From positions 1 through 64,000 of the forward strand of contig CAIYUO010000085.1 of assembly GCA_903929425.1 (NCBI GenBank): a stretch of 64,000 nucleotides of DNA, read 5' to 3'. The notes under the pieces were generated by a model. That model saw only the letters and a program-made list of their open reading frames with translations, did not search any database and had not been told where the DNA came from. Source of the DNA: an uncultured Bacteroidota bacterium (GTDB lineage: Bacteria > Bacteroidota > Bacteroidia > Chitinophagales > Chitinophagaceae). Positions 50,498-61,526 of this stretch are shown here, piece after piece; the stretch's first letter is position 1; each line of letters starts with the position of its first letter. The translations under genes were made by a program, and so were the position numbers.

Positions 50498-53400
50498 TTA
50501 TCCTTTTTGTAAAACTGAAATCCTTAATTTTTGGTCATTAATTTCGACATCCACTCCGTCTTCTAAAGCCGGAACCCAATCTATATTTAATGCCAATATT
50601 TCGTCGCAAATATAATCTGAAAATTCATTAATAGCATCCTTCAAATTTGTGTTATCCACAATTCGTAGTAAAATTTTGTCTGTAAGCTCAAAATTGGCCT
50701 CTTTTCGAATGTTTTGGACCCTATTTACCAATTCTCTGGCATTTCCCTCATTCAATAAGGCAGGACTCAAGGTAATATCCAAGGCAACTGTCAAGGCATT
50801 TTTGACAGCAACGCTCCATCCAGGGATATCCTCCGCAATGATTTCTACTTCAGCTACTAATAAAGGGATCATCTCGCCTTCAATATCTAAATTCAGGGTT
50901 CCCTCTTTTTCTAACTGGCTAATTTGGGCCTGACTCAAAGCAGTTATCACTGCAGACGCTTGCTTCATTTTTGTACCAAGTTTGGCACCCAATAATTTGA
51001 AGTTAGGTTTTAGCTTTTTACTAATTACCCCGTCCGTCTCTGTGATATAATTAATTTCTTTAACGTTTACTTCAGCCAATATGAGCGCTTCCATTTGTTC
51101 AATTGCTGCTTTCATTTTGGGATCCAACACCGGAATCAATATTTTTTGCAAAGGCTGACGCACTTTGATATTCACTTTTTTACGAACCGACAATACCAAT
51201 GAACAAATATCCTGTGCCATTTGCATACGCTCCTCTAAAGCGATATCCATTTTTGTAGCATCCGATTTTGGAAAATATACATGGTGAATAGAAGTTACAT
51301 TGTGTCGCTTGGTAATACCATTTAAATTTCGGAATACCTGGTCACAAAAGAAAGGTGCAATAGGCGCCATTAATCTTGTAATGGTTTCTAAACATTCATA
51401 CAATGTTTGATATGCCGAAATTTTATCTTGAGAATACGTTCCTTTCCAAAAACGACGACGACATAAACGAACATACCAGTTACTCAAATGCTCATCAACA
51501 AAAGTTTCAATGGCACGGCCAGCATTGGTTGGTTCAAAATCATCCATGGATGTTGTGACCGTATGAACTAAACTATTTAAAGAAGAAATGATCCAACGGT
51601 CAATTTCTGGTCGGTCTGCGATAGGAACATATTCCTGTTCAAACTTGAACCCATCTACATTTGCATACAATACAAAAAACTGATAGGTATTATATAAAGT
51701 ACCAAAGAATTTTCTTTGTACTTCTTGTATTCCTGATAAATCAAATTTTAAATTATCCCAAGGCGATGCATTAGTTACTAAATACCATCTAGTTGCATCA
51801 GCACCATAAGTTTGTATCGTCTCAAAAGGATTCACCACATTTCCTAAGCGCTTGCTCATTTTGTTTCCGTTCTTGTCCAATACCAAGCCATTACTCATAA
51901 CCGCTTTGTAGGCAACACTATCAAAAAGTAAAACGCCTAAAGTATGTAAGGTGTAAAACCATCCACGTGTTTGATCGACACCTTCACAAATAAAGTCAGC
52001 TGGAAAGGCTTCTCCTTTATCAATCAAGTCCTTATTTTCGAAAGGATAATGCCATTGCGCATAAGGCATGGCACCAGAGTCAAACCAAACATCCACCAAA
52101 TCAGACACCCGTTTCATTGGTTGACCACTTGCACTTAACAATTCAATTTGATCCACAAAGGGTTTATGTAAATCAACGTCTAATTTGCCATCAACTATTT
52201 GTAAATTAACCTCCTTGTTAAATCCTTTTTCTTTAGCTACTATATATAAACTAGTTAATTCATCTATAGATCCTATACAAATTTCCTCAGTACCATCCTC
52301 AGTTCTCCAAATAGGCAAAGGTGTACCCCAATATCGGCTTCGAGATAAATTCCAGTCCACCATATTTTCTAACCAATTTCCAAAACGACCTTCCCCAGTA
52401 CTTTTTGGCTTCCAATTAATGGTTTTATTTAATTCTACCAATCGGTCTTTTACGGCAGTTGTTTTAATGAACCAAGCATCCAATGGATAATACAAAATAG
52501 GCTTATCAGTTCTCCAACAATGCGGATAGTTGTGCTCGTATTTTTCTACTTTAAATGCACGATTTTCTTTTTTCAATTTCACGCATATATCAACATTCAC
52601 GTCAACATAATCTTTTTCGTCCTTATAATTTTTTACAAAACGTCCACTAAATTCCCCAACGCCATCAACAAATTTTCCTTCTCTATCAACCAAGGTAATA
52701 ATTCCTAAATTGTTTTTTTGCCCAACCTTATAATCATCCGCACCAAACGCAGGTGAAGTATGCACAATACCTGTACCGTCTTCGGTAGTTACAAAATCAC
52801 CCGTAATAATTTTAAAAGGATCACCTTCAAATGTTGCTGGATCATTTGCTTCAAATGGCATTAACTGTTCGTAACGCAATCCATTTAATTGAGCGCCTTT
52901 ACATTCAGCTAAAATTTTCCATGGCAAAATTTTGTCACCTTCATTAAAGGTTTCTATTGCCAATCCTTCTTCTTTAAAATATTTTGAAAGTAACGCCTTA
53001 GCTAATAGCACATTCACAGGCATTGCTGTGTATGGATTATAAGTGGCTACTAAAACGTAATCAATATTTGGTCCAACCGTTAAACCTAAATTCGATGGCA
53101 AAGTCCATGGAGTAGTCGTCCATGCCATATAGTAAACGTCTTGATTGTTTTTATTCGTTGCTGCTGCATCAAACAAAAATTGGCTCGCTTCCGACGGCAC
53201 TGCTTTAAACATCACAACCGCAGATGTATCCTTTACATCCTTGTAGGTGCCTGGCTGATTTAATTCATGTGAACTTAATCCTGTTCCTGCAGCGGGTGAA
53301 TAAGGTTGTATACTTACACTTTGGTATAGGTATCCTTTTTTATAAAGGGTACTTAAAATCCACCACAGCGTTTCAATATAATTATTTTCAAAAGTGATAT

Positions 53401-53848
53401 AAGGATTATTTAAATCAACCCAGTATCCCATTTTATTGGTGATATCATCCCACTCTTTTTTATATCTTAAAACCGCTTCACGACATTTTTGATTGTACTC
53501 CTCAACCGTAATTTTTTTTCCAATATCCTCCTTTGTGATACCCAATTCTTTTTCAACACCTAACTCAACTGGCAATCCATGTGTATCCCAACCGCCTTTT
53601 CTTTTCACCTGAAAACCCTGCATCGTTTTATAACGACACATCATGTCCTTTAAAGTTCTTGAAATAACGTGGTGAATACCTGGCATTCCGTTGGCACTAG
53701 GAGGACCTTCATAAAATACAAAAGGGGTTTTGCCCTCACGTAAACTAATAGATTGCTCAAATGCTTTTTCTTTTTTCCAAGCGGCCAATATTTCTGACTC
53801 TATAGTAGGCAGATGTAGGCCATTAAATTCTGGGTATTGATTGCTCAT
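50498..53848 (-). CDS. ileS: isoleucine--tRNA ligase
   Basis: FYEGPPSANGMPGIHHVISRTLKDMMCRYKTMQGF, KRKGGWDTHGLPVE, NGNKMSKRLGN. Confidence 0.97.
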   Translation of the reverse strand: MSNQYPEFNGLHLPTIESEILAAWKKEKAFEQSISLREGKTPFVFYEGPPSANGMPGIHHVISRTLKDMMCRYKTMQGFQVKRKGGWDTHGLPVELGVEKELGITKEDIGKKITVEEYNQKCREAVLRYKKEWDDITNKMGYWVDLNNPYITFENNYIETLWWILSTLYKKGYLYQSVSIQPYSPAAGTGLSSHELNQPGTYKDVKDTSAVVMFKAVPSEASQFLFDAAATNKNNQDVYYMAWTTTPWTLPSNLGLTVGPNIDYVLVATYNPYTAMPVNVLLAKALLSKYFKEEGLAIETFNEGDKILPWKILAECKGAQLNGLRYEQLMPFEANDPATFEGDPFKIITGDFVTTEDGTGIVHTSPAFGADDYKVGQKNNLGIITLVDREGKFVDGVGEFSGRFVKNYKDEKDYVDVNVDICVKLKKENRAFKVEKYEHNYPHCWRTDKPILYYPLDAWFIKTTAVKDRLVELNKTINWKPKSTGEGRFGNWLENMVDWNLSRSRYWGTPLPIWRTEDGTEEICIGSIDELTSLYIVAKEKGFNKEVNLQIVDGKLDVDLHKPFVDQIELLSASGQPMKRVSDLVDVWFDSGAMPYAQWHYPFENKDLIDKGEAFPADFICEGVDQTRGWFYTLHTLGVLLFDSVAYKAVMSNGLVLDKNGNKMSKRLGNVVNPFETIQTYGADATRWYLVTNASPWDNLKFDLSGIQEVQRKFFGTLYNTYQFFVLYANVDGFKFEQEYVPIADRPEIDRWIISSLNSLVHTVTTSMDDFEPTNAGRAIETFVDEHLSNWYVRLCRRRFWKGTYSQDKISAYQTLYECLETITRLMAPIAPFFCDQVFRNLNGITKRHNVTSIHHVYFPKSDATKMDIALEERMQMAQDICSLVLSVRKKVNIKVRQPLQKILIPVLDPKMKAAIEQMEALILAEVNVKEINYITETDGVISKKLKPNFKLLGAKLGTKMKQASAVITALSQAQISQLEKEGTLNLDIEGEMIPLLVAEVEIIAEDIPGWSVAVKNALTVALDITLSPALLNEGNARELVNRVQNIRKEANFELTDKILLRIVDNTNLKDAINEFSDYICDEILALNIDWVPALEDGVDVEINDQKLRISVLQKG

Positions 53849-53944
53849 AAAACGCTTATGGTAGCTGATTTTTAGGGCACGAAGGTACGAAATTGCATGG
53901 TAAATAGCAACCGAGAAATTGAGCCGAATAAAGGGATATTAGGC

Positions 53945-54598
53945 CTATTCAGCTCCTGTTTCAGATAAAGCTTCTTGATTTTCAGGGTTGTCTGCAAAAA
54001 ATTTACCTTGAAACACAAATAAACATATGACGCCTGTGCTGATGGCTGCATCGGCAAAATTGAATACTGGTCGGAAAAACTCAAACTCTTCTCCTCCCCA
54101 AATTGGTAACCAGTTAGGGAAATGAGCATCTCTAACGATAGGAAAATAAAACATGTCAACTACTTTACCATGCAAAAAGGAAGCATATCCACCGGTACTA
54201 GGTAAAAAAACAGCCACCTGGGTAGTAAATGGAACGCTTTGTTCAAATATCATTCCATAAAATAAACTATCAATTAAATTACCAACCGCTCCTGCATATA
54301 TTAAAGCGGCACAAACAATGAACCCTTTGTGGTATTTTTTTTCAATAAACCCTTTTATTAAAAAAGAGCCCCATATAACCGCAACTAATCTAAATAATGT
54401 TAAAATGATTTTTCCAAAATCTCCACCAAACTTCAAACCCCATGCCATACCCTCATTTTCAACAAAATGTAATCTTGCCCAAGCGCCTAATAGTAAATGC
54501 TCCTCCCCGATAAAATAATTAAGCTTTATATAAAACTTGATTGCTTGGTCAATGAAAATGATGATGGCAATTAATAAAATAACTTTTTTCCCGTTCAT
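53945..54598 (-). CDS. lspA: signal peptidase II (lipoprotein signal peptidase)
   Basis: IDQAIKFYIKLNY, ENEGMAWG, GAVGNLIDSLFYG, VFNFADAAISTGV. Confidence 0.93.
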   Translation of the reverse strand: MNGKKVILLIAIIIFIDQAIKFYIKLNYFIGEEHLLLGAWARLHFVENEGMAWGLKFGGDFGKIILTLFRLVAVIWGSFLIKGFIEKKYHKGFIVCAALIYAGAVGNLIDSLFYGMIFEQSVPFTTQVAVFLPSTGGYASFLHGKVVDMFYFPIVRDAHFPNWLPIWGGEEFEFFRPVFNFADAAISTGVICLFVFQGKFFADNPENQEALSETGAE

Positions 54599-54629
54599 GT
54601 GATATTATAAAAATGTATGTAAATATAGG

Positions 54630-55589
54630 TTAGGATTCTTTTTGCTTTGCTAATTTTTGTTTGTTCACAAAAATAGAATAAAGGATAGATCCAGTGATGC
54701 AAAAAATAATCACCAATAAAGATAATATTACTTGTGAATTTTTATCCATCCAAATATTAATATAATGTTCCCCCAACATTTTAACGCCAATAAATACAAG
54801 CACTATGGCAATACCTTGCTGCAAATGCTCAAATTCATTTACCGCCCCTCTTAATAAGAAAAATAATGACCTAAGTCCTAATACTGCAAAAATATTGGAT
54901 GTATAAATAACTAAGCTGCTACGTGAAATACCCATTACTGCAGGAATAGAGTCCAAAGCGAAAACTAAATCAATAGCTGCAAGTAATACCACTACCACAA
55001 ATAAACTTGTATATAATGGCTTATTGTTGTGGTCCCTAATAACAAACTTTCCATCACCGTCACTTGAACTTAATGGCAATACTTTTTTTAATAGTTTATA
55101 AATTTTATACTCATGTGGATCCACGCTTTCTCCTTCATTGGTAAAAAACATTTTATACCCGGTATAAACCAAAAACACACCGAAAATATAAAGTACCCAA
55201 GCAAATTTTGCAACCAAAGCAACGCCTAGAGTGATAAAAATAATTCTAAAAATAATAGCTGCTAATATTCCTATAAGCAATACCCTCGAATAGTTTTTCT
55301 CTTTTACTTTAAAGGCATCAAAAATTAATATAAACACAAAAATATTATCAACGCTTAAACTCCATTCCATTAAATAACCACTCAAATATTGGATCGCTAA
55401 TTCCTGACCTTCTTCAAACCACATGAATCCGAAAAAAGCAAGTGCAAGCATCACCCAAAAAAAGGTTTGCTTTAGCGCTTGACGGATTGTAATGATGCTA
55501 CTTTTTTTACTTAAAAAACCTAAATCAATAGATAGGGCTATTGCAATTACAAGTCCGAAAACAGCATAAACGATTTGATCTTTAGTCAT
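54630..55589 (-). CDS. TerC/Alx family integral membrane protein
   Basis: GYLMEWSLSVDNIFVFILIFDAF, DLVFALDSIPAVMGISRSSLVIYTSNIFAVLGLRSLFFLL. Confidence 0.93.
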   Translation of the reverse strand: MTKDQIVYAVFGLVIAIALSIDLGFLSKKSSIITIRQALKQTFFWVMLALAFFGFMWFEEGQELAIQYLSGYLMEWSLSVDNIFVFILIFDAFKVKEKNYSRVLLIGILAAIIFRIIFITLGVALVAKFAWVLYIFGVFLVYTGYKMFFTNEGESVDPHEYKIYKLLKKVLPLSSSDGDGKFVIRDHNNKPLYTSLFVVVVLLAAIDLVFALDSIPAVMGISRSSLVIYTSNIFAVLGLRSLFFLLRGAVNEFEHLQQGIAIVLVFIGVKMLGEHYINIWMDKNSQVILSLLVIIFCITGSILYSIFVNKQKLAKQKES

Positions 55590-55612
55590 GATGTAAAGTT
55601 AATAATTAAAAG

Positions 55613-58075
55613 CTAGCTTGCAAATTGACCTTTTCTATAGGACGTCCAAATTATAAAAAAAAGGAACAATATTATAATTGGGCCAAATAATAGTGCTATT
55701 TGCCAAAACAACCGTGCATTCGCAATTTTTTCCTTATCCAGCAACCTTAAAATGATGGTCTTATTTCGACTATCTAATAAGCCTACTGGTTCATTTAAAT
55801 AAGATATTACATTTAGATAAAAGCTTTTATTGGCAAATTGGAATTCATCAAAAGGCAACATGCCCATAGGTATCGGCATGAGTTCCCCATTTTGATCTTT
55901 GGTCGTTTTATTGGTTACAATGTCTGCGTCGGCGATAACAATTTGTTTTGCATCCGTTGCTCCTTTTAATAAATACTCATTTCCTGTGTTAAACTTAATT
56001 GTATCCTTCAATTCATTTGAAATACGATTTGCAAATAAAGATTTAAACTTGCCTTCTAATAAAACAGCAATAGGTACTTTGTGTTGTTTGAACGAATATA
56101 AATCAGCCTCGTCTCGAACACTATTAATACTTACTAAATTAGGTGTGGTGATAAGTCTACTGTTTGTGTCGGTACTTAATAAGATTGTTTTTTTAATTTC
56201 TTTATTAAGTAATGTGTCTATGCTTGATGGGAATAAAGATAAGACCCTATCCATATTTTGTGTAACACTTGCGTTTTCATTTCCATATAAAAAAGGATAA
56301 TAAGGCCAAGGAATTCTTTGAATGGTTGGTGACCCATCCGCTTGCTTGCCAACTACTATTGGCAGTTTTGCACAATTTAAATCTTGTACTAAATTGGCAT
56401 TGATTCTTATACCATATTTGAAAAATAAATCATCAAGACCCAACCCACGATCAAATGCAATATAGGACCCATTTGTTTTTTGCAGGCTATCATATTCAGC
56501 ATACAATTTATCAATTGCCCATATAATATTGCCGCCCGATAATACGTATTGATCCAACTTTAATTTATCCAATTCAGTAAATGGAATTGTTGGCTTCACA
56601 ATAACTAAAGTTTTTATTTTGTTTGCATTGGGATATCCTTTCTTGAGGTCAAAAACAGATAATCGATATTGATTTTTGATAGCATTCCCAATATCATTCA
56701 CTGTTAAATCAACTGGTTCTCCATTTCCTATTAAGTAACTTATTTGTGGAACTTGTTTCCGATTTAATAAATAAATAGCTTGAATGAATTTATATTCTAG
56801 TAATGCTTCGGCTGCATTTACACTCGCTTCCACATCCTCTGTTGGAACGTCTTTAACAATATTGTATGGCTTGAAATATTTTTTTCCTGAACGTAAATCA
56901 ATGACAAATGGCTTAATACCAGGTACTTCTAAAACAGCAGCTGGCACCACTAATTGATCTACTCTTTTATCAATATCAACCCCTTTATCTTGAATGCGTT
57001 CAATTGGGATACCCATTTTAGACAAGCTGTCATAAAATTGAAACAAGGCAGTGTCCTTATAAATTTTATTAGGCACTTCTACAGACCATTCAATTTTTGA
57101 AGGATTTATTTTTTGGAATCGATTTAATAAAACGGTTGTAGACTGCGCAATTTTTTTATAATAGGATGGTATGTCTCCACCTAAGTACAAATGTATTTTT
57201 ATGTTTAGGTCAGCTTCTTTAATTATCTTTTCTGAATTAGCGCTTATGGTATAACGCTGGTCTTTGGTTAAATCTATTTGAACAGGAAAACTATTGGACA
57301 AGTAGTTTAAAGCAACAATGCTTAGAATAACCATTATATATGGCAAATTCCCTTTAATTTGTTCAATCGCACCTATGCCAAATATAATAATGAATGAAAG
57401 AAAATAAATGAAATCAGCGCTGCTGATAACACCTTTACTTACTTGTTCATAATGGTATGATAATCCCAATTGTTGAACATAATAATCAAACCCATTTGAG
57501 AACATATGAATATTACTAATCCAATCAAAGCCCTTAAACAATAAAATTGAAATCACAATGGATAACAATAAGGACACTAAGCCATTTTTTGTAGTACTAC
57601 TTGTGAAAACTCCAATGGATGTATAAACCGCTGCTAAACACAATAAGCCTAAGTAAGATCCTATGGTAGCACCCCAATCTAGTCCTCCTACGGAACTTAA
57701 ATTGTCAATTGCAAAAGCATAAATAATAGTAGGTAAGACAGAAAATAAGATGATTAAAAAGGAACCCAAAAACTTAGCAGCAACCAATTGATTTGAGCGT
57801 ACGGGCAATGTCCTTAATAATTCAAAAGTACCCTGCTTATACTCTTCCGAAAAACTACGCATGGTAATGGCCGGTACTAATAAAAGTAAAAACCATGGTG
57901 CAAAATCAAAATAAACTTGGAGTGATGTATACCCCGCATCAAATACATTATAATTTGGCAGTACAAATAAAAACAACCCATTGGCAATTAAATAAAAGCC
58001 AATGATCAAATAGCCAGTCAGTCCACTAAAATACTGCGTCCATTCTTTTTTACAAATTGCCCACATAGGCTTCAA
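55613..58075 (-). CDS. fused gliding-motility ABC transporter permease GldF / auxiliary GldG
   Basis: N-terminal ABC-2 permease (ICKKEWTQYFSGLTGYLIIGFYL; SEEYKQGTFELLRTLPV) continuous with a GldG-like region (DLTKDQRYTISANSEKIIK...) and C-terminal TM. Confidence 0.88.
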   Translation of the reverse strand: MKPMWAICKKEWTQYFSGLTGYLIIGFYLIANGLFLFVLPNYNVFDAGYTSLQVYFDFAPWFLLLLVPAITMRSFSEEYKQGTFELLRTLPVRSNQLVAAKFLGSFLIILFSVLPTIIYAFAIDNLSSVGGLDWGATIGSYLGLLCLAAVYTSIGVFTSSTTKNGLVSLLLSIVISILLFKGFDWISNIHMFSNGFDYYVQQLGLSYHYEQVSKGVISSADFIYFLSFIIIFGIGAIEQIKGNLPYIMVILSIVALNYLSNSFPVQIDLTKDQRYTISANSEKIIKEADLNIKIHLYLGGDIPSYYKKIAQSTTVLLNRFQKINPSKIEWSVEVPNKIYKDTALFQFYDSLSKMGIPIERIQDKGVDIDKRVDQLVVPAAVLEVPGIKPFVIDLRSGKKYFKPYNIVKDVPTEDVEASVNAAEALLEYKFIQAIYLLNRKQVPQISYLIGNGEPVDLTVNDIGNAIKNQYRLSVFDLKKGYPNANKIKTLVIVKPTIPFTELDKLKLDQYVLSGGNIIWAIDKLYAEYDSLQKTNGSYIAFDRGLGLDDLFFKYGIRINANLVQDLNCAKLPIVVGKQADGSPTIQRIPWPYYPFLYGNENASVTQNMDRVLSLFPSSIDTLLNKEIKKTILLSTDTNSRLITTPNLVSINSVRDEADLYSFKQHKVPIAVLLEGKFKSLFANRISNELKDTIKFNTGNEYLLKGATDAKQIVIADADIVTNKTTKDQNGELMPIPMGMLPFDEFQFANKSFYLNVISYLNEPVGLLDSRNKTIILRLLDKEKIANARLFWQIALLFGPIIILFLFFIIWTSYRKGQFAS

Positions 58076-58081
58076 AGCTAC

Positions 58082-58114
58082 AAAAAAATGCCCCAGTTTG
58101 TACTAGGGCATTTT
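58082..58114 (-). terminator. Rho-independent terminator after the Fe-S assembly cluster
   Basis: AAAATGCCC...GGGCATTTT with T-run on the minus strand. Confidence 0.75.
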
Positions 58115-58140
58115 GTATAAATCGTTAATTATGTGTGGAC

Positions 58141-58494
58141 CTACACTGCAAAACTTTCACCACAACCGCAGCTTCTGCTTGCATTGGGGTTATTAAAGTA
58201 AAAACCTTTGCCATTTAATCCGTCTGAAAAATCTAATTCGGTATTCACTAAATATAAAAAGCTTTTTAAATCGGTTACTACCTTTACGCCATTGTCTTCA
58301 AACACTTGATCCATTGGTTTGATTTCGTTGTCAAAATCTAACTTATAACTCAAGCCCGAGCATCCTCCACCCACAACGCCCACTCTTAAAAAATAAGATG
58401 AGTCGTTAGTTACTTCGGCATCCTGCATTAGTTGAATTACTTTTGCCTTTGCTTTGTCACTCACTAAAATGGTATTTTCAGCTACTGTACTCAT
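58141..58494 (-). CDS. iron-sulfur cluster assembly accessory protein (IscA/ErpA type)
   Basis: LRVGVVGGGCSGLSYKLDFD; NPNASRSCGCGESF. Confidence 0.93.
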   Translation of the reverse strand: MSTVAENTILVSDKAKAKVIQLMQDAEVTNDSSYFLRVGVVGGGCSGLSYKLDFDNEIKPMDQVFEDNGVKVVTDLKSFLYLVNTELDFSDGLNGKGFYFNNPNASRSCGCGESFAV

Positions 58495-58503
58495 TATGTT
58501 AAA

Positions 58504-58920
58504 TTAGTGGATACGCTCTTCGAAAACTAATTCGGCTAAGCCATTTTTTACACGGTAATCATTGATTGCTGATTTGATAGCATCTTCCGCTAAAACTGAA
58601 CAGTGAATTTTTACAGGAGGTAAATTTAATTCCTCTACTAAATCCATGTTATCAATTTTAACAGCTTCGTCAACTGATTTTCCTTTTAACCACTCAGTAG
58701 CTAAAGAAGAAGATGCAATTGCTGAACCGCAGCCAAAAGTTTTAAACTTAGCGTCTGTAATGATACCTGTTGCTTCGTCCACTTGAATTTGTAAACGCAT
58801 AACGTCTCCGCACTCTGGTGCACCTACTAAACCAGTACCTACACTTTTTGATGCTTTATCTAAAGTTCCTACGTTTTTAGGATTAGAATAATGATCAATT
58901 ACTTTATCTGAATATGCCAT
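58504..58920 (-). CDS. iscU: Fe-S cluster assembly scaffold IscU
   Basis: YSNPKNVGTLDK, GAPECGDVMRLQI, FKTFGCGSAIASSSLATEW, PPVKIHCSVLAEDAI. Confidence 0.95.
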   Translation of the reverse strand: MAYSDKVIDHYSNPKNVGTLDKASKSVGTGLVGAPECGDVMRLQIQVDEATGIITDAKFKTFGCGSAIASSSLATEWLKGKSVDEAVKIDNMDLVEELNLPPVKIHCSVLAEDAIKSAINDYRVKNGLAELVFEERIH

Positions 58921-59034
58921 TTTTATATATTTTAAAATTTTTAATAAATATTTTGAAATTTATCTAGTGATGTACCTTTCGCCTTCACATTAAAATTTCA
59001 AGCTTCAAAACTAGCGTTTTTTCGCTTGTAATGT

Positions 59035-60252
59035 TTAGTGATGTGCCCATTGAATTGCATCAATGTCCACGCCCTCTTTAAACATTTCCCATAAAGGACT
59101 CATTTCTCTCAATTTTAAAACTGTTTCGGAAACAGCTTTAATCGTGAAATCAATTTGCTCTTCGGTTGTGTAACGACCCAAGCCAAAACGCAATGAACTA
59201 TGTGCTAAATCATCACCTAAACCTAATGCTTTTAAAACATAACTAGGCTCTAATGATGCTGAAGTACAAGCCGATCCTGAAGACAATGCGATATCCTTAT
59301 TAAAGCCCATCATTAAACCTTCTCCCTCAACATATTTAAAAGAAATATTGCTCACATGTGGTAAACGATGTGCAGGATTTCCATTTACATATGTTTCGTC
59401 AATTTGTTTTAACGCATTTTCTAATTTATCTCTTAATTTAGAAATTCTTTCTGTATCAGCAGCCATATCCGTTCTAGCAATTTCAGCAGCTTTACCAAAA
59501 CCAACAATACCAGGAACGTTTAAGGTACCACTACGCATACCTCTTTCGTGGCCACCGCCGTCCATTTGTGCAGTTACTTTAACTCTTGGATTTTTACGAC
59601 GTACATACAATGCACCAACACCTTTAGGACCGTACATTTTATGCGCTGTAAATGCCATGATATCAATTCCGTCAGCGATTACGTCCACTGGAATTTTACC
59701 AACCGCTTGAACGGCATCAGTAAAAAACAAAGCGCCGTGCTTTTTAGCAATTGCTCCAATTTCTTTTACAGGTTGCACTACACCAATTTCATTATTAGCA
59801 TACATAATAGCTACTAAAATTGTAGTAGGTCTCATTGCAGCCTCCAATTCTTTCAAGTCGATTAATCCATCTGGTTGCACTTCTAAATAAGTAACTTCAG
59901 CGCCTAGTTTTTCTAAGTGTTTACAAGTATCTAAAACAGCTTTATGTTCAGTAGTACAAGTAATGATATGGTTGCCTTTGCTTGCGTACATCTCGTACAC
60001 GCCTTTGATCCCTAAGTTGTCGCCCTCGGTTGCCCCAGAGGTAAAAATGATTTCTTTAGGATCAGCACCAATTAATTGAGCAATTTGCTCACGTGCATAA
60101 TCAACAGCTTCTTCGGCATGCCATCCAAAAGAGTGATTTCTGCTTGCAGCGTTTCCGAAATTTTCGGTAAAATAAGGGATCATTGCCTCTAATACCCTAG
60201 GGTCCATTGGGGTAGTTGAGTTATGATCAAGATAAATAGGTAATTTTAACAT
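59035..60252 (-). CDS. iscS: cysteine desulfurase IscS
   Basis: [60 protein letters not shown]. Confidence 0.96.
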   Translation of the reverse strand: MLKLPIYLDHNSTTPMDPRVLEAMIPYFTENFGNAASRNHSFGWHAEEAVDYAREQIAQLIGADPKEIIFTSGATEGDNLGIKGVYEMYASKGNHIITCTTEHKAVLDTCKHLEKLGAEVTYLEVQPDGLIDLKELEAAMRPTTILVAIMYANNEIGVVQPVKEIGAIAKKHGALFFTDAVQAVGKIPVDVIADGIDIMAFTAHKMYGPKGVGALYVRRKNPRVKVTAQMDGGGHERGMRSGTLNVPGIVGFGKAAEIARTDMAADTERISKLRDKLENALKQIDETYVNGNPAHRLPHVSNISFKYVEGEGLMMGFNKDIALSSGSACTSASLEPSYVLKALGLGDDLAHSSLRFGLGRYTTEEQIDFTIKAVSETVLKLREMSPLWEMFKEGVDIDAIQWAHH

Positions 60253-60359
60253 GTCTGTTTATGATTTTTCAGAATACAAAAGTAAAGCTTAGGCAGCGAT
60301 TAACACGATTTCGTTAGCTTTGAGGGGTATTTTTTTCCCAATTCGTAAAACAAAGTATT

Positions 60360-60764
60360 ATGAGCTACAACATAGAACACATAGGGATTGCCGTAAAAAA
60401 CCTAAGTACAAGTATTCCACTGTTCGAAAGGTTATTGAACAGTAAGTGCTATAAGACCGAACTAGTGTCGTCTGAAAATGTAAATACAGCGTTTTTTTTG
60501 AAAGATGGGGGTAAAATAGAACTCCTAGAAAGTAAGGACCCTGATGGCGTCATTGCTAAATTTATTGATAAAAAGGGAGAAGGAATGCACCATATTGCTT
60601 TTGAGGTTCCTGATATTATTGCCGAAATGGAGCGCTTGAAATCCGAAGGGTTTACATTGTTAAACGAACAGCCCAAAAAAGGTGCTGATAACAAATTAAT
60701 TTGCTTCCTGCATCCAAAGGATAGTAATGGCGTTTTGATTGAACTTTGTCAAACAATTTACTAA
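60360..60764 (+). CDS. mce: methylmalonyl-CoA epimerase
   Basis: IEHIGIAVKNLSTSIPLFERLL, GEGMHHIAFEV, FLHPKDSNGVLIELCQ. Confidence 0.92.
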   Translation: MSYNIEHIGIAVKNLSTSIPLFERLLNSKCYKTELVSSENVNTAFFLKDGGKIELLESKDPDGVIAKFIDKKGEGMHHIAFEVPDIIAEMERLKSEGFTLLNEQPKKGADNKLICFLHPKDSNGVLIELCQTIY

Positions 60765-60806
60765 GAAAAGCATCTTAAATACCCAATAATTTCGTAAAAC
60801 AAGTAG

Positions 60807-61517
60807 TTAAATTCCCAAAGTTTCAATTGCTTTTTGAGCTGCTAATTGACTCGCGTCTTTTTTGGTGAAGCCTTTTTGACTTGCTACAACTTCGCCATCT
60901 AATACAACATTAATGGTGAATAATCGACGACGACCTTCCAATTGTTCACCTGCTAAAACAAAATCAATTTGCTTGCCTTGTTTTAAAGCCCAGCCAATTA
61001 TTTTATTTTTTATATTAATGTCGATTTGTTCCAAGTCGTCCATAAACAAATAAGGCTGAATCATTTTTTCAACAATCCACTTTTTTGTGAAGTCATACTT
61101 TTTGTCTAAATAAACGGCGCCCACCAAGGCTTCTAGCGTATTTCCGAAAATTTGACTTGTTCTCAATCCTCCATCCATTTTATTGAATCGAGTCATTTTT
61201 CTTAAGCCCATCTGCAATGCTATATTATTTAACTGAGCACGATTCACCATTTTAGAACGCATCTCCGTTAAAAAACCTTCTCCCTTATATGGATATTTTT
61301 TAAATAGATAATCGGCAACAACCGTTCCAATAACTGCATCTCCTAAAAATTCCAATCGCTCATTGTTTTCAGTAGGATTGTCCTTTACGGAACGGTGATT
61401 TAAGGCAGTTTGGAAAAGCACTACATTACCCGTTCGATAACCCAACAAATGATGTAAGTCTGCCTCAAAACCTGTTTTCTTAAATAAAGAAATGAATTGG
61501 TTGAATCGGCGTTTCAC
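60807..61517 (-). CDS. rnc: ribonuclease III
   Basis: NERLEFLGDAVIGTVVADYLF; GNTLEALVGAVYLDKKYDFT; C-terminal dsRBD. Confidence 0.95.
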   Translation of the reverse strand: MKRRFNQFISLFKKTGFEADLHHLLGYRTGNVVLFQTALNHRSVKDNPTENNERLEFLGDAVIGTVVADYLFKKYPYKGEGFLTEMRSKMVNRAQLNNIALQMGLRKMTRFNKMDGGLRTSQIFGNTLEALVGAVYLDKKYDFTKKWIVEKMIQPYLFMDDLEQIDINIKNKIIGWALKQGKQIDFVLAGEQLEGRRRLFTINVVLDGEVVASQKGFTKKDASQLAAQKAIETLGI

Positions 61518-61526
61518 GAGCTTAAA

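Noticed and set aside
49923-50615. Plus-strand ORFs (230 aa Cys/Trp/Phe-rich; 197 aa Ala/Gly/Thr-rich) opposite the dksA-like gene
   Set aside because: They are antisense shadows of the 57 bp repeat region; the minus strand encodes a recognisable DksA-like domain.
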